A stretch of 56,582 bases of DNA from Westiellopsis prolifica IICB1 (GTDB lineage: Bacteria; Cyanobacteriota; Cyanobacteriia; Cyanobacteriales; Nostocaceae). The position numbers and the translations under genes are program-made. Under the pieces are notes generated by a model that was not told the DNA's origin, did not search any database, and was given only the letters and a program-made list of their open reading frames with translations. Positions 43,354 through 51,199 of the stretch are shown piece after piece (positions within the stretch are counted from its first letter, which is position 1; each line of letters begins with the position of its first letter). The stretch spans positions 1,151,538 to 1,208,119 of the forward strand of contig NZ_NAPS01000002.1 in the NCBI RefSeq assembly GCF_004323185.1, given 5' to 3'.

Positions 43354-44271
43354 ATGGACTTACCCTTGGTTTATCACTCAGATTACGTTGCACCATTACC
43401 TGAAGGACATCGTTTTCCGATGGCTAAATTTCAGCAACTCTACGAACTATTGCTGGCTGATGGTGTGGCGCATTCCTGCCAATTTTATATCCCCGAACGT
43501 CCTCCACAAGAATTAATAGAGTTAGTCCACACGCCAGAATACGTCCAAGCTTACTGTGCAGGAACCCTGGACTCAAAAGCCCAACGGCGGATTGGATTAC
43601 CTTGGAGTCCAGTCCTAGTTAATCGTACCTGTGTGGCAGTAGGTGGTACGATATTAACTGCCAAGTTAGCACTGAGTCACGGTTTAGCTTGCAATACCGC
43701 TGGCGGTACTCATCATGCTTTTCCTAGTTATGGTTCTGGTTTTTGTATTTTCAACGATTTAGCGATCGCCTCTCGTGTTATGCAAAAACTAGGACTAGTC
43801 CAAAAAATTTTGATTGTAGATTTGGATGTGCATCAAGGAGATGGAACAGCATTTGTTTTCCAAAATGACGACAGTGTTTTTACCTTTTCCATGCACTGTG
43901 AAGTCAATTTTCCTGGTACTAAACAAAAAAGCGATTTAGATGTGCCGCTTCCCATTGGAATGGAAGATGATGAATATCTACAAACTTTAGCAGCATACTT
44001 ACCAGATTTGTTGTCTCAAGTCAAGCCAGACTTGATTTTCTATGATGCAGGTGTAGATCCTCATGTAGGCGATCGCTTAGGAAAATTAGCCTTGACCGAC
44101 ACTGGTATTTATCGTCGGGAAATGCAAGTTTTAAGTACTTGTATGGCTGCGGGCTATCCTGTCGCTTGCGTCATTGGCGGTGGTTACGCCGATGATCTCA
44201 AATCTGTTGTCTATCGTCACTCCCTTGTGCATCGTGCTGCAAGCGAAGTCTATCGCCATTTTCATCTTTAG
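43354..44271 (+). CDS. Histone deacetylase family (acetoin utilisation-like) hydrolase
   Basis: Zn-dependent amidohydrolase of 305 residues in the arginase/deacetylase superfamily. Conserved His pair GGTHHAF (His120, His121), zinc ligands in VDLDVHQGDG (Asp158, His160), a further acidic region DAGVDPHVGD, and the C-terminal GGGYADD motif. In bacteria these remove acetyl groups from polyamines, small molecules or proteins. The true substrate here is unknown. The start MDLPLVYHSDY is standard for the family. The length is normal. It is divergent from the TIR-WD40 gene, with 84 bases between the starts. Confidence 0.9.
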   Translation: MDLPLVYHSDYVAPLPEGHRFPMAKFQQLYELLLADGVAHSCQFYIPERPPQELIELVHTPEYVQAYCAGTLDSKAQRRIGLPWSPVLVNRTCVAVGGTILTAKLALSHGLACNTAGGTHHAFPSYGSGFCIFNDLAIASRVMQKLGLVQKILIVDLDVHQGDGTAFVFQNDDSVFTFSMHCEVNFPGTKQKSDLDVPLPIGMEDDEYLQTLAAYLPDLLSQVKPDLIFYDAGVDPHVGDRLGKLALTDTGIYRREMQVLSTCMAAGYPVACVIGGGYADDLKSVVYRHSLVHRAASEVYRHFHL

Positions 44272-44378
44272 GATCGGGGAAAGGGGATTGGGGAAAGGGG
44301 ATTGGGGAAAGGGGATCGGGGAAAGGGAATTGGGGAAAGGGAATTGGGGAAAGGGAATTGGGGAAAGGGAATTGGGGA
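44272..44378. repeat. 14-bp tandem repeat (double heptamer)
   Basis: About eight copies of ATTGGGGAAAGGGG and close variants (ATCGGGG, AATTGGGG). The period of 14 equals two heptanucleotides, GGGGAAA and GGGGATT. It starts immediately after the deacetylase stop. Confidence 0.85.
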
Positions 44379-44579
44379 CAAGTTATCAGTTATCAAATTA
44401 AACTGGTAACTGTTAACTGATTTATGACCAATGACTTTTGACAAATGACCATTGTACAGACGCGATGAATCGCGTCTCTAGACCAATGACCAATCCCCAA
44501 CTCTCCCCAAAGACCAATGCAGAAAATCGTCTCTTTCGATACAATTTAGAAGTAAGGAGAGCCGAGGAGAAATATTAAG
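44379..44579. other. Repeat-rich gap upstream of the glutamate-cysteine ligase gene
   Basis: Together with the 14-bp array it forms a 308-base gap. It contains GACTTTTGACAAATGACC-type repeats and, at about 44458-44480, the palindrome AGACGCGATGAATCGCGTCT seen inside nurA. GAGGAG at 44565-44570 is the ribosome binding site of the next gene. Confidence 0.6.
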
Positions 44580-45716
44580 GTGCTATTAAAAGGCTTTGAG
44601 ATAGAGATGTACACTGGCACGCCTAGTGGTGAAATCGTCGGTCTCTCTGACAAAATCACTGCGTCTTTGGATGGATATGTGCGGGAGCCAGATAGCAGGA
44701 ATGTAGAGTATATTACTGCACCTAACCATAATTATGACCAGTTATTGTGCGCCATCTTACGTCCTCGGTTGAGACTGCGAGAGTATCTCCAGCAGTTGGG
44801 TAATTATACTCTGATTCCAGGTAGTACTTTGTCTTTGGGTAATAGCGATCGCTTCTTTCGTTCTGACCCCACAAATTCCTATCATACTTTCATTGAGCAA
44901 ACCTACGGCACAAAAGTAGTTACGGCTAGCGTCCATATTAATATTGGCATTGATGACCCCGAAACACTTATGCGTGCTTGTCGGTTGATTCGGCTAGAAG
45001 CACCATTATTTCTGGCTTTGAGCGCTGCTTCTCCTTTCTTAGATGGCAAAGCAACTGGCTATCATTCTACTCGTTGGGGCGTCTTCCCACAAACACCCGC
45101 CCATGTACCGTTATTTAGTAGTCATAGCGATCATATTCAGTGGGTAGAACAGCAACTAGTAGCCGGAACAATGCAAAATGTTCGTCATTTGTGGGTATCG
45201 GTACGACCAAATGGCGATCGCCGTCCTTATGATTTAAATCGTCTAGAATTGCGAATTTGTGATTTAATTACAGATCCGATTTCTTTATTAGCAATTACTG
45301 CTTTGCTAGAAGCACGTCTATTACAACTAATCGAAAATCCTCACCTTGATCCTTTAACTCAAAGTACTTTTTCTCCAGAGGAACTTATCTCTTTAACTGC
45401 TAACAATGAAATAGCAGCAGCAACTTCTAGTCTTGATGCCCAACTGCTACATTGGCAAGATGGGAGAACTCTCACCGCTAGAAATTGGATTGCTGAACTT
45501 TATCAACAAGTGTGGTCAGTTGCTAAACAACATGGCTTCAGTTGTTTCCTTTCACCTTTACAAAAAATTCTCCGCGAAGGAAATGAAGCCCAACAGTGGT
45601 TACAACTTCATGCTGTTGGTTTTAGCGCTCAAACTACAATCATTCAAGCCATCCGCGCTACACAGGAACGGGAAGCAGAACTAGAAGGTAAATTATGTGT
45701 CTCCTCACTAACCTAA
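44580..45716 (+). CDS. gshA: Glutamate-cysteine ligase, cyanobacterial type
   Basis: First enzyme of glutathione synthesis, joining glutamate and cysteine with ATP. 378 residues, started at GTG 44580 with GAGGAG nine bases upstream. It belongs to the cyanobacterial family related to plant and proteobacterial GCS2 ligases. Visible features are the glutamate/ATP-binding start FEIEMYTGTPSGEIVGLSD, the core VTASVHINIGIDDPETLMRACRL, a Phe/Pro-rich segment RWGVFPQTPAHVP, and WVSVRPNGDRRPYDLNRLELRICD. gshB is not in the window. The frame ends SSLT just before a repeat. Assignment is from recognisable family blocks. Confidence 0.85.
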   Translation: MLLKGFEIEMYTGTPSGEIVGLSDKITASLDGYVREPDSRNVEYITAPNHNYDQLLCAILRPRLRLREYLQQLGNYTLIPGSTLSLGNSDRFFRSDPTNSYHTFIEQTYGTKVVTASVHINIGIDDPETLMRACRLIRLEAPLFLALSAASPFLDGKATGYHSTRWGVFPQTPAHVPLFSSHSDHIQWVEQQLVAGTMQNVRHLWVSVRPNGDRRPYDLNRLELRICDLITDPISLLAITALLEARLLQLIENPHLDPLTQSTFSPEELISLTANNEIAAATSSLDAQLLHWQDGRTLTARNWIAELYQQVWSVAKQHGFSCFLSPLQKILREGNEAQQWLQLHAVGFSAQTTIIQAIRATQEREAELEGKLCVSSLT

Positions 45717-46041
45717 CCAGTCATTCGATTTTAGATTTTGGATTACCCTGCGGGTAGACACGGAGTGGCTTCTGAAAGTAGCCGCAGAAGCGTCTATAGA
45801 TTTTGGATTGACCCTTGTCCCCCTTTTCTCCCTTTTTTCCCTCGTCCCCCTTCCCTTGTCCCTCTTGTCTCCCCCCTCCAAAACTTATGGGAAAAATCCA
45901 CTGTCATAAGAGGGGGTTGACACCTCACCCCTAATCTCCAGGAAATTGATACACTCTCTGGAGATGTAACCATCTACCTTGGGGTATAGAAAATCATCTT
46001 CTAGGGAAATACCATTTTACTGACTCTCAGAGAAAATTCTG
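45717..46041. other. Intergenic region left of the IS630 element
   Basis: It contains a GATTTTGGATT direct repeat bracketing a GCGGGTAGACACGGAG palindromic repeat (about 45731-45805), a pyrimidine-rich CCCTTTTCTCCC stretch, and two small hairpins (CTTATG/CATAAG near 45885-45911; CTCCAG/CTGGAG near 45938-45964). A 60-codon frame at 45738-45920 is made of these repeats and is not a gene. Confidence 0.6.
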
Positions 46042-46107
46042 ATACTAATCCGCGTTCAAAAGCGTAAAATAGATGAAATAGGTGGGAGTTGAAATAAATA
46101 CATAGTT

Positions 46108-46704
46108 ATGGTGAGAGTAAGTAGAGTAAAGGCGCATCTAACGTTAGAAGAAATCAAACAAAAAATAGGGACAAGCGACAATCCTCGCAGACAACAGAAA
46201 TGGCTGATTGTCTACAATGCTTTAGTGGAACCTAGATCAGCGAGTGCGATCGCTCTACATACGGGTACAACAGTCAGAACAGTACACCAGGTGATTTGTG
46301 ACTATAACCGTATGGGAGTAGCAGCAATTGAGACTTCAGGAAAAGGAGGTAGGCACAACAGCTACCTGAGTCTAGAAGAGGAAGCCGCATTTTTAGAACA
46401 ATTTGGCGATGCCGCACAGACAGGCAGTATCACAACGATTACTCAGATCCTGAGGGCATTTGAACAACTGGTGGGTACTGAGGTTGATTCCAGTACCATC
46501 TATCGATTATTAGAGCGTCATGGTTGGCGTAAATTAACACCTCGTCCTTATCATCCCAAAGGCGACCAACAACAACAAGAAGCTTTTAAAAAAACTTTGG
46601 CTCACTGGTCGAACAAGCCATCTCCAGCCGAGAATCAGACGATAATCGTCCCGTACTCCTGTTGGCAGCCGATCAAGGAAGATTTGGGCGTATTGGTCAA
46701 GTAA
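46108..46704 (+). CDS. IS630 transposase, orfA (DNA-binding part)
   Basis: N-terminal helix-turn-helix part, 198 codons in its own frame. It has the first HTH (LTLEEIKQKIG..RRQQKWLIVYNALVEPRSASAIALHTGTTVRTVHQVICDY) and a second winged-helix segment (TEVDSSTIYRLLERHGWRKLTPRPYHPKGD). The catalytic part is in the -1 frame. A run of seven A at 46588-46594, where the codons read TTT AAA AAA, is a natural slip site. A -1 shift there continues as FKKNFGSLVEQAI and gives a 353-residue transposase, the usual size for the family. The last 36 or so residues of this frame are therefore out-of-frame tail. Confidence 0.85.
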   Translation: MVRVSRVKAHLTLEEIKQKIGTSDNPRRQQKWLIVYNALVEPRSASAIALHTGTTVRTVHQVICDYNRMGVAAIETSGKGGRHNSYLSLEEEAAFLEQFGDAAQTGSITTITQILRAFEQLVGTEVDSSTIYRLLERHGWRKLTPRPYHPKGDQQQQEAFKKTLAHWSNKPSPAENQTIIVPYSCWQPIKEDLGVLVK

Positions 46705-47168
46705 TGCGAGCTTGGAGTCCTAAAGGAATACGTCCTTGTGTTGGTCAACAGATAGTAAGAGAATATACTTATGCTTATGTGGCAGTTGCACCATCGTTGG
46801 GAGAGATGGCAGCATTAGTTTTACCTTGTGCGAACACGGATATGATGAGTTTATTTCTAGAGCATGTGGCACAAGTTTTTGCGGCGTATTTTGTCATCAT
46901 ACAGGTAGACCAAGCTTCATATCATACATCGAGTGATTTAATTATTCCCGAGAATATTCGGTTAATTCCCCAGCCGCCTCGTAGTGCAGAGCTAAATCCA
47001 GTCGAGCATATCTGGGAGGAGGTACGCGAAAAGCATTTCTACAACAGAGTGTTTGATTCGATGCATGACGTTATTGATACCCTGTGCCAAGGGCTTAGAG
47101 AATTAATGGATATGCCAGAAAGATTACGTTCACTTACGAATTTTCCACATTTGAGAATTACGTTTTAG
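46590..47168 (+). CDS. IS630 transposase, orfB (DDE catalytic part, reached by frameshift)
   Basis: Open from 46590 (just after an in-frame TAA at 46587-46589) to the stop at 47166-47168; the first internal ATG is at 46662. It carries the DDE triad: Asp in LLAADQGRFGRIG, Asp in IQVDQASYHTSS, and Glu in ELNPVEHIWEE about 32 residues after the second Asp. The domain corresponds to the DDE superfamily endonuclease of IS630. It is probably made as a fusion with orfA through slippage on the A7 run. All catalytic residues remain, so the element may be active. Confidence 0.85.
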   Translation, partial: KNFGSLVEQAISSRESDDNRPVLLLAADQGRFGRIGQVMRAWSPKGIRPCVGQQIVREYTYAYVAVAPSLGEMAALVLPCANTDMMSLFLEHVAQVFAAYFVIIQVDQASYHTSSDLIIPENIRLIPQPPRSAELNPVEHIWEEVREKHFYNRVFDSMHDVIDTLCQGLRELMDMPERLRSLTNFPHLRITF

Positions 47169-47329
47169 AACGCGGATTAGTATGAGGGATTTCTTTATTT
47201 TGTTTTAAATTTCTAATCAATTGTGATAGGTTGATATTTATTAACAAAAGCTATAAGAAGCCTCTATCAACAGATAGATTTGAAAGTTTTTATACTTTAC
47301 GTTTAAAGATACTGTGAAGATGGGAAAAA

Positions 47330-47791
47330 ATGCCTCAGGTAGTTCTTGTTAATCCCCTCATACCGCCGAATACAGGTAATATTGCTCGTACTTGTGCAGC
47401 CACAGGTACAGAACTACACTTGGTTGGGCCTTTAGGATTTGAAATTAGCGATCGCTATCTTAAAAGAGCTGGTTTAGATTACTGGCCACATGTCAAGCTG
47501 CACTATCACGAGTCTTTAGAAGCCTTGAAAGCTTTACATCAGCAAAGGGGAGGAAGATGGCTAGGATTCAGTGTACGCGGTAGTTGTAACTATGCCAAAT
47601 TTCAATTTCAACCAGATGACTGGCTGCTGTTTGGTAGTGAAACTACAGGTCTACCACCAAAAGTGATTGAGATGTGTGACTCCACCCTCTACATTCCCAT
47701 GAATCAATCTCAAGTTCGCAGTTTAAATCTTTCTGTAAGTGTTGCTGTGGGGTTATTTGAAGCTTATCGCCAGTTGGGTTCTTTAGAATGA
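47330..47791 (+). CDS. trmL: tRNA (cytidine(34)-2'-O)-methyltransferase
   Basis: SPOUT-fold RNA methyltransferase of 153 residues, normal for TrmL. Motifs: NPLIPPNTGNIARTCAATG (8-26), the SAM knot region WLLFGSETTGLPP, and IPMNQSQVRSLNLSVSVAVGLFEAYRQ. TrmL methylates the wobble ribose of tRNA-Leu isoacceptors using S-adenosylmethionine. The ATG at 47330 is preceded by GAAGATGGGA. It stands alone to the right of the IS630 copy and its upstream 150 bases appear intact. Confidence 0.92.
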   Translation: MPQVVLVNPLIPPNTGNIARTCAATGTELHLVGPLGFEISDRYLKRAGLDYWPHVKLHYHESLEALKALHQQRGGRWLGFSVRGSCNYAKFQFQPDDWLLFGSETTGLPPKVIEMCDSTLYIPMNQSQVRSLNLSVSVAVGLFEAYRQLGSLE

Positions 47792-48551
47792 ATCACAAAA
47801 TACAAAGGGTATAGAAATTTACAATTAAAGTAAATATACTTTCAAATTAATCAGATCTTAATTTCTGTAGTAATTATATAAATAAAGTTCTGCTGTAGTA
47901 GAATCAAGCAAAAAGTAAAATTAGATACTTAATTATTAAAAAAATTGCATTTTCAAGTATTATTACTTAGAAAAAACCATATTCATCTATAAGAAATTTG
48001 TATATGGCAAAAGACAGAATTGTTAAATCGAACGATAGATTTTTATGAACTAGTTTTTTTTTGAAGTGAGGAACAAAAATCACGAAACGATGTCAGATTA
48101 ACCATTTGAGCGAATATGTAAACTATTCATGAGTTGTAGGAGCATAAAGGAGCGTAAACATGCCTATGAGTTGATACGGTTGTGTTTTGGGGAATAATCA
48201 ACTTACAGTCTCATGTTGGAATGACGGATTGAGTAAAACATCTTTGAAGATTTTAAATATCTACAGTGGTAATTTACTCGGCCAAGTAGTCCTGACAGTA
48301 AGTTTTGAGACAACTATAAAGAGCAAGACATTGTAAATTATGAGCAGTGATCAGACAAGCAAGCAAAAAATAAATTTTTTACTAAATTTTAAAAATGTGA
48401 ACTTGTCTAAATTCAAGAAGCAAGTTAATCTTGCCTAAGTATCTCTGTTCAGTATGATGTTGATCTGGGTTTGATGTGATCTAAATCATTGACCAAGACT
48501 CGGCTCTAGTGTCGAGGTCAGTTAAGCGCTAGTGTTCATAGGAGGTCGTCT
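47792..48551 (+). other. Long 5' region of the M23 hydrolase gene
   Basis: 760 bases with no ORF that has a plausible ribosome binding site. It is AT-rich in the first half. Near the 3' end is a weak dyad GACTCGGCTC...GAGGTC (48499-48521). Both neighbours are on the + strand, so this stretch is likely a long promoter/leader. I could not identify a riboswitch. Confidence 0.45.
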
Positions 48552-50888
48552 TTGAAACGAGCATTGAAAAAGAGAGAAAAGGCTGTGTTAGAAAACACCC
48601 AAAGCGAGGAAGTACCGGTGGAACCGCAGAACCAAGTTAACTCACGTATTCACCGTCTCGTACCAACAAAAGCCGCCATGATTGGCTTGGCAATCTCAAT
48701 GGGAGCGACTAGCCTTTTGGTGACTCGACAAAGCGATCAAGCCCTAGCAGCGGAACCAGTAGGCAATCAAAACACAGCCTCAACTCTTCCAGTTGCGGCC
48801 GATGCAGAATCAAAAATTGCTCGTAAAAATACTTTCAAGCCTGAAACTGGATCATTGATAAGCCGACCTGAAAACCATGTTTTAGTTGAACCAACAGCAG
48901 TTTCACAGGTGCCTGGGCTTGGAGCAAAATGGCAAATTGTCACAAATGGAATATCTGTGCCAGTTCATACGCCAGTTGTAGTACCAACAAAGGCAAACAA
49001 ACTGGGTATTCCTAGTGCCAAAAATAATACACAAACAGCCACAAACCAACTGGACACTGTTAGAAGATTATCTAATAGTTCTGGAGTAATCCAAAATCAG
49101 ACCACATTATTATCCTTTGCTGCTCAACCGCCAACACTGGTAGAAAACAATACAGTTAGCAGTGAAGTAAATGCCCAACTGAAAGCGCAGCAAGAATTTG
49201 CACTCTACCGCTTACAGGAAAAATCAGACCGCTTAAGAGCGAGTCTGGCACAAATAAGATCTGAGGAAACTACAGAATTACCCAAAGTTGCTGTAAATCA
49301 AGCTCAATCAACAACAGCAGTTACTAAGCCATTTTCACAAGATACAAGCAACACTTTTACACTACAGTCCCAAACCAGAAGTGATGCAAGTGATGCAAGC
49401 CAATCTAGCCTCGTGTCTAGATTGAAGCAGCACAAAAATGTACTGAATACCTCCACACCCGCTGTCATCCCCACAGTTACCACTCCAGTTATCACACCCA
49501 CGGTTACAGCAGCGAAAATTGTCACTCCATCGGCTAGCGCTGGCTATGAAGTCAAGCCAGGAGATACATTAGCAGCGATCGCACGCTCTCATGGTACATC
49601 AGTATCAGAATTAGTTAAGGCAAATCGTCTTAATAACCCTAATCAACTACAAATTAATCAAAAACTCAATATCCCTTCCACTGAAGCAAGCAAAGCTACC
49701 ACCCCAACATCAGTAGCGATTAACTCCAGTGCTTTTGAATTGAGTCATAATCCCAAATTTACCAATAGAAGCTCTAATTCGGAGATTCCTGATTCCAGCA
49801 CTTCTGCAATTGAGTCTTTACCTCTACGCAATCAAATTTCAGCCAATACAGTTAACACAGAATATAGTTCTACTAATTCGACAGCAAATACAGCTACCAC
49901 AGAAAATGCCTATGGTATGGGTGGTGATAGTCCCATACCAACTGCTTTTACCGAAATGCAGTTGGCTAGAAGACAAGATACTACCAAATCAAAGAATGCC
50001 AAAAATGCAAATCCACGACTAAACAGCTTAAAAGCGGAAATTGAGAGATTACGATCAAAATATCGCGCTCAACAGTCTGGAAACACAGTTGTGGCACAGG
50101 AAGTTAGCAATAACACTAATGCTATAGAAATTCCAGTTGCTCAACCAAATAATTTTGCTATACCAATTAAAGTTTCCAGACCTACTAGCAATGTAATAGT
50201 ACCGACCTCAACCATTAAGCCTGATACGCTACCAGTGTCAATCCCAGTTCCCAAACCAAAGGGAGCAACCTACAGTGTGCAGCCGAATAATCCCTCATTC
50301 CGTTCTCATAGACAGAACAATGAGCTAATTAATCCAGAATTTGCCAATCAAAATCGCAAAGTCACAACGCCTTCTATCGGTGTAAATGCTTCTGACTCGC
50401 TTGGTGCAAAACGAGGAACTCAAGTTTCTCCAGAATTACCACCATTAGCAGCAGTCGATACATATCTGCCTAAACCAATAGAAGAAATTACACCTACAGC
50501 TAAAGGCTATATTTGGCCAGCTAAAGGAGTCCTCACCTCCGGTTATGGCTGGCGTTGGGGACGGATGCACAAAGGAATTGACATCGCTAACGGTACTGGT
50601 ACACCGATTTATGCTTCCTCCGGTGGTGTTGTAGAAAAAGCTGGTTGGAATAACGGTGGTTACGGTAATGTCGTGGATATCCGCCATGCTGATGGCAGTT
50701 TGACTCGTTACGGTCATAACAGCAAAGTTTTGGTACGGGTAGGTCAACAAGTAAACCAAGGTGAAATGATTGCTGAAATGGGTAGTACTGGCTTTAGCAC
50801 AGGCCCACATAGCCACTTTGAAATTCATGCATCTGGCAAAGGTGCAGTCAATCCTATGGCCTTCTTACCTCCACAACAACGCATATAG
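48552..50888 (+). CDS. LysM - M23 peptidoglycan hydrolase
   Basis: Envelope protein of 778 residues started at TTG 48552 (MKRALKKREKA), with GGAGG six bases upstream. A hydrophobic export segment (about 37-55) precedes an ALAAEP cleavage-like site. A long Ser/Thr/Asn/Pro-rich linker contains one LysM peptidoglycan-binding domain (about 331-374, YEVKPGDTLAAIARSHGTS). The C-terminal LytM/M23 peptidase (about 652-778) has zinc-ligand motifs MHKGIDIANGTG and GPHSHFEIH, so it looks catalytically competent. Such proteins cut peptide crosslinks at septa, and in filamentous cyanobacteria they affect septal junctions and cell separation. The specific role here is an inference. Confidence 0.9.
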   Translation: MKRALKKREKAVLENTQSEEVPVEPQNQVNSRIHRLVPTKAAMIGLAISMGATSLLVTRQSDQALAAEPVGNQNTASTLPVAADAESKIARKNTFKPETGSLISRPENHVLVEPTAVSQVPGLGAKWQIVTNGISVPVHTPVVVPTKANKLGIPSAKNNTQTATNQLDTVRRLSNSSGVIQNQTTLLSFAAQPPTLVENNTVSSEVNAQLKAQQEFALYRLQEKSDRLRASLAQIRSEETTELPKVAVNQAQSTTAVTKPFSQDTSNTFTLQSQTRSDASDASQSSLVSRLKQHKNVLNTSTPAVIPTVTTPVITPTVTAAKIVTPSASAGYEVKPGDTLAAIARSHGTSVSELVKANRLNNPNQLQINQKLNIPSTEASKATTPTSVAINSSAFELSHNPKFTNRSSNSEIPDSSTSAIESLPLRNQISANTVNTEYSSTNSTANTATTENAYGMGGDSPIPTAFTEMQLARRQDTTKSKNAKNANPRLNSLKAEIERLRSKYRAQQSGNTVVAQEVSNNTNAIEIPVAQPNNFAIPIKVSRPTSNVIVPTSTIKPDTLPVSIPVPKPKGATYSVQPNNPSFRSHRQNNELINPEFANQNRKVTTPSIGVNASDSLGAKRGTQVSPELPPLAAVDTYLPKPIEEITPTAKGYIWPAKGVLTSGYGWRWGRMHKGIDIANGTGTPIYASSGGVVEKAGWNNGGYGNVVDIRHADGSLTRYGHNSKVLVRVGQQVNQGEMIAEMGSTGFSTGPHSHFEIHASGKGAVNPMAFLPPQQRI

Positions 50889-50909
50889 TTTCTGTGTGCT
50901 AGTAAATCA

Positions 50910-50944
50910 CCCACACTTGCTTGGATTCGCAAGTACAGTGTGGG
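50910..50944 (+). terminator. Hairpin after the M23 hydrolase gene
   Basis: CCCACAC (50910) pairs with GTGTGGG (to 50944), with inner ACTTGC/GCAAGT arms. There is no clear T-run on the + strand, so it may be a processing or stabilising hairpin rather than a strict intrinsic terminator. Confidence 0.45.
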
Positions 50945-51053
50945 CTTCCAAATTTTCACCCATAACCAACGAAAAAAAATTAAATTTATAGATATATAGG
51001 ACTAGCCATTACAAAACTAGTATGCTATATTTATAAATCAGTGAGAAAAGTTT

Positions 51054-51127
51054 GGCTCAGTAGCTCAGTCGGTTAGAGTGGGGGACTCATAAGCCCTAGG
51101 TCGTGTGTTCGAATCACACCTGAGCCA
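51054..51127 (+). tRNA. tRNA-Met (anticodon CAT)
   Basis: A full cloverleaf can be drawn: acceptor GGCTCAG/CTGAGCC, D-stem GCTC/GAGT, anticodon loop CTCATAA, T-stem GTGTG/CACAC with loop TTCGAAT, discriminator A. CCA is not encoded. The acceptor begins G-C and the sequence fits elongator tRNA-Met, although a lysidine-modified tRNA-Ile (CAT) cannot be excluded by anticodon alone. The anticodon stem GGGGA/GCCCT has an A-G mismatch at the base of the loop (positions 31-39). Confidence 0.9.
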
Positions 51128-51199
51128 TAAAAATAAAAAACCTATGTGTGTCTACAAGTTTTGATCGGTGATCGATTCATCAGTCGTAATTTTTAATTT

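Larger units (their letters stand above)
46042..47183. mobile_element. IS630-family insertion sequence, intact
   Basis: The left end 46042-46067 (ATACTAATCCGCGTTC...) is the reverse complement of 47158-47183 at 24 of 26 positions. The TA dinucleotide next to each end is consistent with the TA target duplication of IS630/Tc1 elements. It is about 1.14 kb and carries one transposase split across two frames. The gene order on both sides appears undisturbed, so it landed in intergenic DNA. Confidence 0.88.

Noticed and set aside
44174-44401. 75-codon frame encoding GERGLGKGDWGKGIGE repeats
   Set aside because: It starts inside the deacetylase gene and continues into the 14-bp tandem repeat.
45738-45920. 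60-codon frame between the glutamate-cysteine ligase gene and the IS
   Set aside because: Made entirely of dispersed palindromic and pyrimidine-rich repeats.
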